A DNA stretch of 64,000 nucleotides, taken from the NCBI GenBank assembly GCA_002803225.1, contig NXFV01002036.1:1-64000 (forward strand). The letters are read 5' to 3'. The notes under the pieces are model-generated. The model was not told the DNA's origin, searched no databases, and saw nothing but the letters and a program-made list of their open reading frames with translations. Positions 1 through 12,499 of the stretch are shown piece after piece. The first letter of the stretch is position 1, and every line of letters begins with the position of its first letter. The DNA is from Gamarada debralockiae (lineage: Eukaryota; Ascomycota; Leotiomycetes; Helotiales; Hyphodiscaceae). Position numbers and translations under genes: made by a program.

Positions 1-625
1 ACATAATTTGGAAAAATTGGGAATCATTGAGAGGAAAGGGTGAAGATAAGCCATTCGAATTACGATTGTTTCAGGGCAACCCGCATGGTCAGCATGCCGC
101 TAACTCGTAACTCGTAACCCCAGCCACAGCACAGCCTTGCCATTCATTATCATCTCTCACCGAGACGAGACGGAATTGAAACGAGATGGCTTTAAATTTC
201 CAATTATGTTTGGTGGGACGGATTTCAGTCCTACCTAAGACAAGGGAGAGGATGAAAAGAGCGATTGTCGTTGTCGTTGATTGGTAGGTAGGGCGACGAT
301 GACGAAACGCTCTTCTGGGGACCGGCGTTAATATGCAAGCTACACACTTCGTACCAGGACATTGGCAGGGTTTACGTGACCTAAGGCGGGGAATTCATGG
401 GGGGCGAGGCTGACATCGTTACACGCTTGATTATAGATGCGAAAGTCACTTGACTTTTGATAACTGCTTTATACATGGGGCATCACTTCACACTTTCGCT
501 ACAAGAACCAGGACTTAAAATGGAATTATAACTTGACTGAATCTGGCACTCTCATAACTTCATTAAAAGTAGCTACACAACTGAAGACACTCATTCACCA
601 ACGTCAAAACACCCTTTTCAAACCC
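1..625. other. 3' flank / intergenic, no gene seen
   Basis: This stretch lies downstream of the minus-strand sugar transporter. I see no open frame that resembles a protein and no RNA gene. It presumably holds the transporter 3' untranslated region and intergenic DNA. Confidence 0.5.
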
Positions 626-2220
626 CTACACCTGCGACTCCTCGATAGTCGAAGCATGCGCCTTGTGTCCAATATGAGAATCTTGCTGTTGAAGAGCCAA
701 TTCTTTCTCAGTCGGTCCACCAACAATACCAACATCGGTAGTACGACGGATATCCATAGTCTCCTTATTGAAAAGATTGACATAAATGGGGTAGATCCAA
801 GCACAGATGAAACCAGCCATTGGGATCAACATTGCCATGTGGAATGGCTTCTTGGATCCGATATTCTGGAGGTGAGTCGCGACAGCGCCGGTCATAGGGG
901 GGAAGGCAGCACCTCCTGAGATGGCGGCGACAATGAGAGAGCCCCCAATCTTTGTGTGACGACCGAGACCACGGAGACCGAGTGTGAAGATCGTGGCAAA
1001 GCAGGCGGATTCCCAGCAAAGAACCAAGCAGAGCATGGCGATGGAGGCGTTGCCGTGGGATTGGGAGGCTGCGAGAACGAAGACGAAAGCCATGCAGAGA
1101 TAGACGGCGAGGACGTAGCGGGGCTTGATGACCGGGAAGGTCATGAGACCACCGGCGAGGAAACGGTTGAAGGCATAGAGGCCTTGAGCTGCAGCGAAGA
1201 TATCGGCTTGAAGGTATTAGTCCAAGGACATCATCACCAGGTACTGGGTTCGGTGTGACTTACAACTTGTGCTTGCGGACTTGCCCGCCTCCTCACAGAA
1301 GTTCACAAAGTAGTTGGCTACAGCGACTTGGGCTCCAACATAACAGAATTGACTCCAGACAGCAAGGAAGAGATTGACTTGTTTTCGCAATGGTCCAGGA
1401 TCATACTCATCAATTTCCATCTCCTGGGTACCCATATCGGCATCTGTGATCTCAGGCATTGGTGCCAAGAAGAAGAGAATGATCAAAAGCGCCACGAAAC
1501 AAGCAACGCCAAGATACGTCCATTGTACATTCTTGAGTCCTTGGTCTGTGTCAACAGTCTTGGCAAAGAACACGCGGGAAGCCAAAAGGGGTGCGACGAA
1601 GGATCCGACAGCCTGTACGGCTTGGGCCAGGTTGAGACGAATTTCAGAGTATCTTGGAGGACCGCAAATGGAGAGGAAAGGATCCGCAGCAGTCTCGAGA
1701 GTCGAAAGACCCGCACCGACTACGAACATGCTTCCACAGTACCCACCGAAAGAGTGTTTAACACCGCTGGGCCACATGAGGAGACAACCGATTGCAAGGA
1801 CGCAAAGTCCACTCATAAATGTAACGCGGAAACCCCATTTTCGAAGAATCCAGCCAGAAATAGTGGGTGGGCAAAGGAAGTATGCGCCGAAGTACGCGGC
1901 TGAAAGGCCCGAGGATTTGGAGGGAGTGATGTTGAGAGACTTCTGGAAATGGGGGTTGAGAACATCGAGAAGTCCATATGCGAAACCCCTGTTGATATTA
2001 GAATCGGAGAAATTTGCCTACAGATGTCCAGCGAGTGCAGCGCTTACCAGAGGAAGAATAGAATCGTGACTATCGACTTTTGTTAGTCCCATGGAAATCC
2101 AGAAGCAAAGTTATTCCACTCACCGAGAAAACATGGGACGAGCGACTGCTTCAGCGTCAGATGGACAGCAGAAGTAACCTCATCATCGTTGACAGTGATC
2201 TTTCGCTTGTACAACCCCAT
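626..2220 (-). CDS. MFS transporter, L-fucose/FHS-type sugar permease
   Basis: Predicted 474-residue plasma-membrane transporter of the fucose:proton symporter (FHS) branch of the major facilitator superfamily. Exons on the minus strand are 2124..2220, 2048..2069, 1264..1988 and 626..1206. The three introns (2070..2123, 1989..2047, 1207..1263) have GT-AG ends and the joined length is an exact multiple of three. The first helix is split by a 22-nt exon: only with both introns removed does the frame read FFLWGFAYGLLDVLN, the signature of FucP-like permeases, followed by HFQ-like residues. Further hydrophobic segments follow, with a long cytoplasmic loop after the middle helix and a hydrophilic tail. 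The start at 2220 (MGLYKRK) gives a normal short N-terminus; an ATG at 2364 in the same frame would add 48 residues and seems less likely. The substrate is probably a monosaccharide; fucose itself is not shown. Confidence 0.85.
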
Positions 2221-4172
2221 ATTCGGCGTTGTGAGATTTGCGTTATCGAGTGCACGATGGTTCCAGTGGAAGCACGAAAATCTTGCGCAGAGTGAAGGTT
2301 GACGATAACGAAGACGAGAAGACGAGGAAAGCTTAGTGGGTTTTGACGTTCTACGAAAAGGCAAATCTCTTCCCTTTATGAAACTAGCCGGCTCACTTGT
2401 GCTCCACGAATCCTACCAGCTGTTCGGTACAATGCTTTCACGAGACTCGTTGTACGACCTCAATCAAGACACAAGGCGGGGAACACAATTAATGTTTGGC
2501 TAGAGCAATTTCAAGATATCCCAGCAGCTGTCGTGTATGTGTAACGTACAAATGGATTGAGTCTCACCAGGTCGTATCGCTGCTTCGGTCAAAGGGCCGC
2601 CGAGAAACATAGTCGGGGAGCATTCAACCCCAGAATCGACCCCAGAAAGTAAACTGATACAGGTTGGTATGGGGAGGGCCAACAATTTTCAACTATGGTT
2701 TTGCTGCATTTAGTGCAGGGGCGAGAACTCGCCGTGGCTTGTTTTTTTGAGGAGAGGAGGTGCGGATCGCATCGTTCTTCACCGAAAAGAAGAGGCCGAG
2801 GAAGAACCACCCATCAGCAGCCAGCATCGAAGAGGTTGATGCTCCTGCCATCTGACCGCTTCACCATCAGGGATGGGTTTGCTGACACTGTCAGGTGTGG
2901 TCGATGGGGAAATCGACTCATAAAAGGAGTTGACGGTTGTGGCTTCTGATTCTGAAACCTGGAGGTTGGGAAAAGGTTGTCAGGCGAAGTGGAGTTGCAG
3001 GTGATTCGTCGCCTTGACATGGATCTACTCACGTGACAGGCATACCCCTCATTTTTCCTGCTCAATCTTTTGTCGCAGATCGCAAATCGCGCAGACGTGC
3101 AACAGAATCTCCACAGCATTTTCATTCGTCTATTTTCCGCGGCGAGGAACAGTTTGGGTTCTGGTGACGCAAAAGTGGCGTGCCATATATATGGGTGTAC
3201 AAGCAGGTAAGAGGCGACACAACGGTATCTTCTTATTAATCTCACCACATTAAAATAAAGATCTGTCTTGAAGGGTTGAGTTTGTTACTCGACTCGAATT
3301 ATATCAAGGTTGTAAAGTTTACTCAGTGAGTTACGGCAAGTCATGGAGAGGTATCACGTGCCACAACCTGACGCTCCAAAACGCTAGCGAGATTTGCAAC
3401 TGCCACTCGACGTCACTTCTACCCAAATTCCACAACCAGTTATAGTGTTCCATTGATTATATCCATGTGTCTCTATCTACGCCATTATCTACAACTGTTG
3501 AACACTCAAAAAGTGTCGTCCTAACTCCCAGCTCGTTGTCAGTCCACGACAATACAGCCGAAGTTGCTAATCGATTAGGTTCTACAACTACTGTACCTCA
3601 AGACCATATAAGAGGTTTGAGAGCTGAGACTCGAGATCCAAGGAGATGCGAGTACGACTTCTCGGTGCGCGAATGCGTACTACGCACAGAAGTACCTCCG
3701 TGAACAATTCCTTTCCGAATGTCCACTCATCCACTACTCTGATCACCGAAAACTCACATGAATAAAGTGAGTCTGCGACAAAACACACGTTGTTGACGCT
3801 GCAGGTTAAACGGGCGATTTAAAATAGTCTCGCGCGGTAACTTCACAATGAGTAAGGTCGGAAGGGCTCATCGAAAGCTGATACCTAGGAAGCCCCACGG
3901 AGCGCAGAAACTCCAAGAAGTGCGCGGAAAGCGACCACACAGTCAAGCGGCCCTCCTCCAACTCGAGCTCCGAGGATGCCGCCATTCATGTAGGTTCCCA
4001 CACTAAATGCCAAGCAGATCCTTGAGGTAGTGAAAACAACGATACACATTGAGGGGGGTTTCTCGCCCCTGACAGACATACAGCCATTCGGTCAGGAAGT
4101 TCAGCAAGGCGACTACGAACGCGCACTCAGCCTCGCGGACTCAAAGTTGGAAACAGGCTCCTAGTTTCTAGA
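2221..4172. other. intergenic, no gene recognised
   Basis: Nearly 2 kb of upstream DNA for the sugar transporter. Short open frames occur on both strands but none has a recognisable domain, convincing splice structure or coding-like composition. A minus-strand frame at 3885..4079 has a Gly-rich run that faintly resembles a membrane transporter loop, but I cannot support it. Confidence 0.4.
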
Positions 4173-4594
4173 GATGGATGGCGAGAGTCGAACTACTCTC
4201 GTGCATTTGAATGTCCTAGTTGCAGAGGACAATCCCATCAATTTGCGGCTGATGAACAAGAGACTCTCACGACGGGGTCATCAAGTTGACCTTGCGTGTG
4301 ATGGGCAAGAATGCCATGATCATTTATGTTTCCAATTCAACGAATGTTGATGTCATTCTCATGAACTTGCAGGTACGTTCTCATATCAAGGGTGAGCGAA
4401 ATTCATCACCTGGCATCGTTACTGGCGCTTCACAGATGCCATTGGTTGATGATGCTTTGTCCAAGAGAATGATACGCTACCACGAGAAAGACCATTTCGA
4501 GAATGGATTACAAGAGCCACGGAAGGTCCCGCCGGAGGTTCCCATCATCGCGGTTTCTGAGTTGCTGTTCCCTAAAGTGGATGCATATGCTTGA
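4173..4594 (+). pseudogene. relict response-regulator receiver (REC) domain
   Basis: A decayed receiver domain of the type found at the C-terminus of fungal hybrid histidine kinases. From the ATG at 4173 the frame reads VLVAEDNPINLRLMNKRL and then DLACDGQEC, which are the acidic pocket and first half of the domain. It hits a stop near 4301. The second half continues in another frame with VDVILMNLQ. After a probable intron (donor near 4373, acceptor near 4434) come MPLVD, MIRYHEKDH and VPIIAVS. The phosphorylated Asp of the usual LMDLQMP motif is Asn here, the kinase part is absent, and the tail after IIAVS ends early. A frameshift plus the active-site change argue for a dead fragment; a short orphan protein is the less likely alternative. 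Confidence 0.7.
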
Positions 4595-4938
4595 TGCTCA
4601 ACGGCCTGACAAGGAGCCTGAGACGGACAGAGCTACTGCCATAGATCTGTAGTTTTATACGGCACATGCTGTAGATCGCCGACTTACAACATAGCACTCG
4701 GGCCGGCATCTTGGACGGAGAATCCTTGACTTTGCTGCATATTGCTAAGATGTTTAGTCTAACGTAAAATATTCCGAAGGCATGTATGCCTATCGTCCCT
4801 TCTTAGCCAAGACCCCTATTGCCAACCCCTCCTCCAGCCTCATTCTGTGTCCTCTACCCTGTCAACTCTCTAGCTTGACTTTTTGCGAGTTACACAACCC
4901 AGTCCAACGGTGATATATTCCGGTGCAATTGTTTCCAA
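4595..4938. other. short intergenic stretch
   Basis: Separates the relict REC domain from the 3' end of the GFA-domain gene. Nothing recognisable is present. Confidence 0.4.
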
Positions 4939-6057
4939 TCAGTGTTTTCCTCCTCGAGAGCCCCATTCCTTCAACCCGTTTTCCAGAGCACCTACCAAAC
5001 TGCGACTAACAGCCATCTCCTCGAAACTCACCCTCTCCGTCCACCACTCCAGCCAACCTTCTACTCTCGCGCCTTCAGCAGGGTCTAGTAAACCTACACT
5101 GACGTCCACCAGACCAGGCCTTTCTTCGCAATGCCAAAAGACTGTGGCACCGCATACGCTACAGAACTCTCGCCATACACCTGGTGAGCTTGCATACCTC
5201 TTCAGCGTACCCATATCATACTTCATCTCCTTACCGTTTTCCTGGAAGATGTTGCATTTGGGCACAAATGCCCAAGGCTGGATCTCGAATCCTGACGCAA
5301 GACGACAGGAGGTACAGGTGCATGTTCCAGCAAGGTATTTTGTGTCATTTGCGCGAAGCCACCAAGTCTTATTATCTGGATTCGCGGAGGAGCCCGAGTG
5401 GTAGGGGACCATGAGGTCTGGGAATGGGGAGCGAACAGTTTTGGAGGCAGCATTGGGACGCGTGATGTAGAACTTGACTCCCCCGCAGTGGCATCGTGCA
5501 TTCAGTCTTTCCTCGCCTACCACTTCTCCCTCCCTTTTCGGAGGTGAATATTGCCGCAGCGCATCTACAGGAACCAACTCCCCTTCTTTGCCATCCTGCA
5601 ACATCCACCTGTGTAATTCTCGTTTGGAACCATCTGCATTGGTTATCGAATTGAGCCAAACACTTACGCCTCCATCCAACGTATCTTCAACCCATTTACA
5701 TCCTGTCCATTTCAGCACCCCTTCTGTTCGATTAAGCAACCCTGTCGCGAGAGCCCAACGACCTTGGTCTTTGATATCGATGACAGTATGGGCACCGCAG
5801 GTCGAGCAGAAGTTACGGACGAGGCGTTCAGAGCTGGCGTATGCGGTCAAGGAGAAGGACGTAGGATCGATAGTTTGGGTACCAGGAATTGGCAGAAAGG
5901 TTATGCCACAGGAGCCGGACAGACGTCGACAAGAGGAGCATAGACAGAGGGCGCGTTCATGGGGAAGTGAGGAGGTCGGGATGGAGAGGGGGAGGGTGAA
6001 GGTCTTACAGGCGCAGGTCGCTGTGACGGTCGTCGTTGGTGATTGCGAGGAGTCCAT
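4939..6057 (-). CDS. tandem GFA (CENP-V/GFA) domain protein
   Basis: Intact single-exon gene for 372 residues with two copies of the zinc-binding GFA domain found in glutathione-dependent formaldehyde-activating-like enzymes. The first domain (about residues 10-135) has the Cys sets CAC, CLCSSC and FCSTCG. The second (about 190-350) has CHC, CTCTSC and FCSVCG in the same spacing. Each set matches the C-x-C, C-x2-C, C-x2-C zinc-ligand pattern of the family. Family members are small metal-binding enzymes or orphan proteins of unclear substrate in fungi; the duplicated architecture is common in ascomycetes. No signal peptide or membrane segment is visible, so a cytosolic location is inferred. 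Confidence 0.85.
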   Translation of the reverse strand: MDSSQSPTTTVTATCACKTFTLPLSIPTSSLPHERALCLCSSCRRLSGSCGITFLPIPGTQTIDPTSFSLTAYASSERLVRNFCSTCGAHTVIDIKDQGRWALATGLLNRTEGVLKWTGCKWVEDTLDGGVSVWLNSITNADGSKRELHRWMLQDGKEGELVPVDALRQYSPPKREGEVVGEERLNARCHCGGVKFYITRPNAASKTVRSPFPDLMVPYHSGSSANPDNKTWWLRANDTKYLAGTCTCTSCRLASGFEIQPWAFVPKCNIFQENGKEMKYDMGTLKRYASSPGVWREFCSVCGATVFWHCEERPGLVDVSVGLLDPAEGARVEGWLEWWTERVSFEEMAVSRSLVGALENGLKEWGSRGGKH

Positions 6058-7509
6058 GGCTCGAAGTTTGGGCTGTTCACCTGTTGGTTACGAAATCTGA
6101 TAGTTGGGCAGTATCAATTGAGCTCCGTGCTGTGAGAGTAGGAAGGAGATATCTGTTACCGTCGTCGACTCATCAATACTCTCTCGCATGGATCTGACGG
6201 CCCGCGACGCCTATTTTACGTTATAGACCATTGATCAACCGTCACCAGAGAGGTATCGACTCGTCGAACGGGTTTTCAAATGCCCCGTCTGATGAAAGTC
6301 AAGTTCGCGGAGCGGATGAATGTTTTGCCGAGCCGGTCAAAATTCTCCACACTTTTGGCATCGTACTCTCGCCTCCTCTTACTTAAGGAGAAGCTGACCG
6401 TTGTCGTCTACTTCACAACCCAGAGCTATGCTTCTTTTAGGATATCCCAACCCTCAACTAGACAATTGCTAGATTAGCTCGTTCACCTTGGAGCACGAGA
6501 TGCGATTCGCCAATTCGTGACTCTACTGTAGAACCTGAGACATCTCCGGACTTTCTCCTAATCCGGCCATTTCCCTTATTTACTTCCCTTTCGACTAGAC
6601 TCTCGCCTCCCTTCAGCCTCACTCCTCCTCAGCTGGGCTGAACCCGCTGGCTGGAATCTCCAAATCTCCTCAAACGGGAACGCTCGCAGACCACGTTGGT
6701 CAAAGTCGGTACGAACGTGGTCTTGCATCTCAAATTTGATCTTGACACTTCGCTTCTACTTCATCGTTGTCCATTCAACTTCAAAGACTAATTGTTAAGC
6801 CAATATTCATCCTCATTTCTCAAGCCACAACAAGTTTATTTGCGGAGAGCCCGTCAATACATTGCGGCGGGGTAAATGAGTCGGATTTGGCTTGTGCAAA
6901 ACGCGGCTCCTCTTGCTTTCATCCCAAGACCCAAAGCGACGGATTCATCCTGAAAACATTCTGCCTCTTCTAGGAAGTAGGAAACTCGTCCCTTTCCTTC
7001 CATCAGTTAGCCTTAGTAAGCTGCGGCTTTCCTTTTCCACGTTGAAAAATGTTCCTGCATGCCTAGATTCTTGCGAATATGGTACCGAAGCATTTGACAC
7101 GGGATTATAGCTACTTTTCAAACATATTAAAAGAAGGGTGATCCCCAGCCAAGAACTGGTAATCTTCAGTTACCGCGAATTTCTTGCATTTTCCTGACGC
7201 CTCATTTATACTTCTACGTTTTATATCTCAATCACGTTTGTGAAACGCGCAATTGCCGTGACAGTCGCATGTGTAAACAGCACCTCCAACAGGCGTATGT
7301 AGTGAGAACAAATGCCTTCGTGGTGTACATCCTTAGTAGAATACTCGATGACTCAAATTCTCATCTATGTCTTAGCTATCCAAGGCAGTGCTTTCTTCAC
7401 GGGACATGGCACTGCTGACTTTCATCCTATTTCATGACCACTGTCGCCCCAGCTATTGTGTAAGATTATTTCAGGCCCAGGTCTAAGTTTCTGCTGCTGA
7501 CGACTCAAG
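6058..7509. other. intergenic, no gene seen
   Basis: About 1.45 kb with many short frames but no recognisable protein. The part near 6060-6250 should contain the GFA-gene promoter. Pyrimidine-rich runs occur at 6540-6660. Confidence 0.4.
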
Positions 7510-8203
7510 TGTGGGACGGCCACCAAAACTGCTTCTCAGGCCATCAGTGCAACCACGAGTGGAACTGCATAAGCGACATTGACTTCTACCTTGGTGGAAT
7601 CATTCACGACCACACAAGCCTCAGTCATTACAAACGAGGGCACACAACATATACCAGCACTACTATTGTTGCTTTTCAAGCTCCAGCGAAAGGAGATCTC
7701 GATCCTGAAGCTGTTGCCCGCCGTCATATCACGGTTGCCAAGCGTCAAATGACAAGCTCTTCATCCAGCATTCCCGCCTCTGCGTTGCCTTGTTGTGGAG
7801 CGTTCGATATTCGAGTGCCTACTCCTATGTTGGAACAACAAGTACCACTACCTACGTCACTCCTAGCAATACCCTCTGTACAACGACCTTTAAACTCTAT
7901 GTAGTCGGCTTACAGTACGACGGGCAGTACGCTGCCATAGTCGACACTTGCCACGGAAATAGCGACGATGCCATCAGTTTCGTATCCAGCGCGTCATCTG
8001 GAATTACTCTTAACATCAATCCCAATAGTCAACTATGCACTGCCAATAGGTATTATGCCAACACAGAGGCTGGCACAACCGCCTTCCTTTTCTATTTCAA
8101 TACGCAGCCAGATATCTCGTCGAAGGGAATGGTTTATACTACGTGCTCGGTGCCATCTTCGAATTTGCTGAATTGTGTTGATCAGGCGCAGACGATGTTC
8201 TAG
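7510..8203 (+). pseudogene. decayed Thr/Ser-rich secreted-protein gene
   Basis: A broken gene of the fungal extracellular families that begin with a Ser/Thr-rich low-complexity segment. The pieces lie in different frames. At 7520-7620 one frame gives a Thr/Ser-rich run (TASQAISATTSGTA) interrupted by TAA. Another frame from about 7640 gives AFQAPAKGDLDPEAVARRHI and continues to SALPCCGA. A third frame from about 7800 reads RYSSAYSYVGTTSTTTYV and runs to the stop at 8203 with a globular tail (YDGQYAAIVDTCHGNSDD). Related proteins usually have Cys where this copy has the two Tyr of AYSY, changes explained by G-to-A transitions. No single splice pattern I tried joins all pieces. A short intron near 7802-7843 could mend the last break but not the first ones. 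Confidence 0.6.
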
Positions 8204-9498
8204 ATTTGTCCTGGCTTGATCTAGGCAGGTGCTGGTGTTATTGCATCTAGTATCTCAATGGTTGTACTCTTGTACAGTTCAAAGGTATATGCTGAGGCGG
8301 GTTGAACAATGCAATGTTACATAATAATTGATTTGAAAGGGATAGTAGTGAAGGATATTAGTCCGAGAATATTTAAGATCACTGAAAGACAAAGATTTAA
8401 TTTACTGAAATCCCGAACCAACACCGGGGTCTTTTTCTGGATGCGACCAGACAAGAAGAGCACCATTTGGACATGTTCTCCAGGTGAGGTCAAACTCTCA
8501 AATTGACAGAAGCATTGGCTTCACTTTCAGTGTCTGCATTCAAGGCGTTACTGAAGCCATCCATGTTCAACATCTCTCAAGCACAGTCACCTGACAAACC
8601 TTCTGACGCTGTCAGGGGCTTTTCAGGGGGAGGCGACTTCGGCGCTAAAAGGCCCGTGCCCGGCTCTCACTACCGAGGTGGCAAGCGTCAGATCGGCGCA
8701 GCTCGACTTTCTTTTCTCTTTTCCTTTCCAACACTTTCCTTCTCAAGACCCACAGTGCCCTGGTTTGTCTGTGTTCCAAAATTTCAATCCCTGTTGCGGG
8801 AAGTGTTCCGGCGTCATGCAGCTTGGTAGCCTCGTGCCGATAGGGCTGGCATCTTCAAGTGAGATGCTTCAAACGCGTGATGCTTACTGATGGCAGCCAC
8901 AACTCGAGTACCTCGGTCAAGGAGACAAAGCAAGACGAAGCACCGCGGAAAGGATGCCATCTCATTTGCCTTCCCACCCCATAAACCACACGATAATTGT
9001 CTGAAAAGCATAATAATTATTTCATCATCTTCAATTCTCCTACGAGTCATGTCTGTCTGCGGCTTTGTGTTCCCTATCGGGATCCCACCAAATACAACAC
9101 TCCTTCATTGGACGCACACTCTTCAGCCTCAGCCGAACAGCCGTTCCCGCCGTCGTATGAGACTCAATCATGCGATTTGTATGGACGGTTTTGTTATTTT
9201 CCTTGTTTACCCGAAATCCGAGATATCCCCAGCTAATGCCAAGAACATGGCATTTCTGAATGGCTTGATGCGGAATTCGGTGTGCTTTTTGATCCCCGCT
9301 TGAAAGATTCATCATGAGGCTTTTGATAACTTTATCCTTGACAGGGGATGAGAGGCGTCAACGGTTTTTCATATAAATTGATGGTGGCACCCACGTCGTA
9401 GTTTTGTTGTGTCACTCATATTTCGAAGCTCGCTTGAAGTCCCCCTTGAATCCTCAATCTCTGAAATTTTTTGAATTCTATGGTTAACAATCTCAATC
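8204..9498. other. intergenic, promoter side of the MFS gene
   Basis: No gene recognised. Contains pyrimidine-rich stretches around 8700-8760 and presumably the promoter of the downstream transporter. Confidence 0.4.
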
Positions 9499-11298
9499 AT
9501 GTCGGATACTGAAGGTTCCATCGAGAAGCCTGAGAAGGTCTACGAACCCATTAAAGATCAACGTCCCTCGCGACAGGTTACACGTACACAATCAAATGGA
9601 TCTCGAATCCACCGATCCAGCACCCATGGTTCGCACAAAGAAGCAAGAGATCCGAACTTGGATGTCAATCTCCCATATCGGACCTTGACTTCACAAGCAA
9701 ATCTCAACGAGTACAATGTCGAAAAGCCCAGGGGAGAAATGGAAGGCGGCCTGGAAGCAGATGGACAACGTCGTTACAAACTCGTCACGTTCACGCCCAA
9801 CGATCCCGAAAATCCCAAAAACTGGTCGAAAGCGTACAAATGGTACTGTACAATGGTCGTAGCGATCACCTGTTTTGTGGTGGCTTTCGCAAGCTCTGTC
9901 ATTACTGCAGATCTTATTGGTGTGCAGGAGCGATTTCATGTTTCTGAGGAAGTGTCGCTCCTTACTATCACGGTCTTCGTGGTTGGATTCGGAGTCGGTA
10001 AGTTTTCATCCTCAACGATTCAAAACACGTGCTGATATCTTCAAGGCCCCATGGTTTTCGCACCTCTCTCTGAGGTTGTCGGTCGACGAAAAATTTACGC
10101 AACAACTCTCCTAATTGCAGTCATCTTCATCATCCCTTGCGCTGTTTCCCAGAACATCGGAACTCTTATCGTGTGCCGTGCAATCGACGGTATCGCCTTC
10201 TCTGCGCCCATGACCCTTGTGGGAGGTACTCTTGCAGACCTCTGGCGCACCGAAGAACGTGGTGTTCCCATGGCTGCCTTCTCAGCAGCCCCATTTGTCG
10301 GCCCCGCCATTGGTCCCCTTATCGGCGGTTTCCTCTCAGATGCTGCCGGATGGAGATGGCTCTACTGGATCCAACTGATTTTCGCTGGTGTCGTCTACAT
10401 TCTCATCACCTTTACCGTGCCCGAAACATACGCCCCTACCATCCTCGCGAAGCGAGCCAAGAAGCTTCGCAAACAGACTGGTATGAGCGACCACGTCACC
10501 GAGCAGGATCTAGATATGCGACCATTCAGTGAGCGCATACGCATTTTCCTTATTCGACCCTTCCAGCTTCTCTTCGGCGAATTGATCGTCTTCCTCGTCT
10601 CCGTATACATGTCCGTCCTCTACGGCCTCCTGTACATGTTCTTCATCGCCTATCCAATCATCTACCAAGAAGGAAAAGGCTATACCGCCGGCATCACCGG
10701 TCTGATGTTCATCCCCATCGCGGTCGGTGTACTCTGTTCCGCAGCATGCGCTCCTCTCGTCAACAAACACTACCTCAAACTCTCACGCAAGTACAACGGC
10801 TCGCCGCCCGCGGAAGTCAGACTCATTCCTATGATGTGCTCCTGCTGGTTCATCCCAATCGGCCTTTTTATCTTCGCTTGGACATCTTACCCCCACCTGG
10901 ATTGGGTCGGGCCATGTCTCGGCGGATTTCCCGTCGGCTTCGGCTTCATATTTCTCTACAACGCGGCGAACAACTACCTCGTCGATTCCTACCAGCATCA
11001 AGCCGCCTCCGCACTCGCTGCCAAAACCTTCTTACGTTCGTTCTGGGGTGCCGGAGTAGTATTGTTCACGACGCAAATGTATCACAGACTTGGATATGAA
11101 TGGGCAGGCAGCTTATTGGCTTTCATCAGCCTGGCATGTTGTGCGATTCCGTTCGTGTTCTATTTCTTTGGTGCAAAGATTAGAACTAGATCTAAGTATG
11201 CGTACTCTGGTGATGATGAGGAGACGTTAAAGACTGGTGGGGGACAGGCGGACGAGGGAGAGTTGGAGAGGGCGAGGAGTTATGTCAGTAATCCTTGA
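9499..11298 (+). CDS. MFS transporter, DHA1 drug/polyamine antiporter type
   Basis: Predicted 583-residue membrane transporter of the DHA1 (12-spanner drug:proton antiporter) group, which exports drugs, polyamines or fungal metabolites. Exons are 9499..9997 and 10046..11298; the 48-bp intron has GTAAGT and TCAAG ends and restores [12 protein letters not shown] in helix 2. A cytosolic N-terminus of about 115 residues precedes the family signature [18 protein letters not shown] just before helix 1. The loop between helices 2 and 3 carries [12 protein letters not shown], and helix 5 carries the antiporter motif region [11 protein letters not shown]. Residues 240-270 resemble the central loop. 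The acidic C-terminus ends ARSYVSNP. Closest functional relatives are Tpo/Flr1-like exporters; the substrate cannot be told. It stands alone, with no biosynthetic genes next to it. Confidence 0.9.
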
Positions 11299-12499
11299 AC
11301 GGGGTTCAAACTTCGCGCCTTCGCGCCTTCGAACTCGCACCAACACCTCGTTGCGGCGAATGGGCTGCCACGTCGATATCATTGAGCAGAGAAAAAGACT
11401 TTCGATGGAAAGAGATCCTTGGGAGATAATGGTGTAGATAGCTGATCGTAACACATATCATTGGCCTCCGGCACATTCTGTGATTGGCGCATTGGGCGGT
11501 TTGGTTGGAGATTTGATTGCATTTTAGACAAGATGTACTTTTTGAGTTGGGGAGGAGTTTAGGCTGGTGACTTAATATTACTAGAGTTTTGAGGTTCAAG
11601 AATATTATTAAGAGGTGGACAAAACATGAGGTAAAGGAATAAGTTACAAAACGAATAATAATTGAAACACAATTAATAAGCCTGGGGGGAAGTTGCGTGG
11701 GCAGACACTTCCTGGAACGCAAGCCCATGCTCGAGAGACTAGTGGGTTGCCAGCGATGACCAGACTACTCTCCGGCCATAAGCACTGTATTTGATGCTTG
11801 TGATTATCACAATAGCGATTATTCCTCTACAATCTACAAGGGTAAATAAATGTAAAATACTGTGGAATTACGAGCTGTCTGACCAATCAGCTGGTCAGGA
11901 TATGTCTTTTTGGTATCTAATTGGTCAGATCCCGTGGCGTCATTTAACATTTACTTACGCCGGTAGGTTGTAGATCGCCTCGCACTGCCGAGATGCAAGC
12001 ATAAGTAGCTCAGCCCTCTCTCACAATCGCACCATCCTAATTCTTGCAGTACAGCTCCTCGGCAATTGTAACAGTGGAGGCTTTCCCTTGGTATTTATTT
12101 TCCTACTGTATGACCTGGCTAATAGAAGAAATGCCTTATAATAACGTTGCTGGCCTCTGCCTGGCTACGCCGTGGGATTATATATCAGGGAAGGGATCTC
12201 GGTGAGCTCCCTTGCGCCAGGCAAACGACGATAGGCGATCTCTGCCTTGATCTAGGCTGACTTGCAATGAGAAGGACTGGCAGTGACAATTTGCAGATTG
12301 CATCATCGAAAGCTTCTATAAAGCATCCTACGTACCGAATACGAAACGCCGGCAGTATAGTACTAGCCCATAAGTCTGTGCCCCACCACTTTTATCTCAC
12401 AACCTATGATAGAAATGTGAACATTATAAATTAATCACTAATTTATTTTTTTAGTGAAATCCCCTCACAAAAGTTTAAAAACAGATTCTTATTTAATAT
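11299..12499. other. AT-rich gene-free stretch before the transposon remnant
   Basis: Composition becomes visibly A+T-rich from about 11560. No protein or RNA gene is recognised. It ends in the AT-rich left part of the degraded transposon, whose outer border I could not place. Confidence 0.4.

Noticed and set aside
3885..4079. 64-codon minus-strand frame with a Gly-rich run resembling a transporter loop
   Set aside because: Too short and without flanking exons in either direction; the similarity is not specific.
12342..12400. Left terminal inverted repeat of the Tc1/mariner element near CTGTGCCCCACCAC
   Set aside because: Only a few positions match the right terminus after reverse complementing, and no TA duplication aligns.
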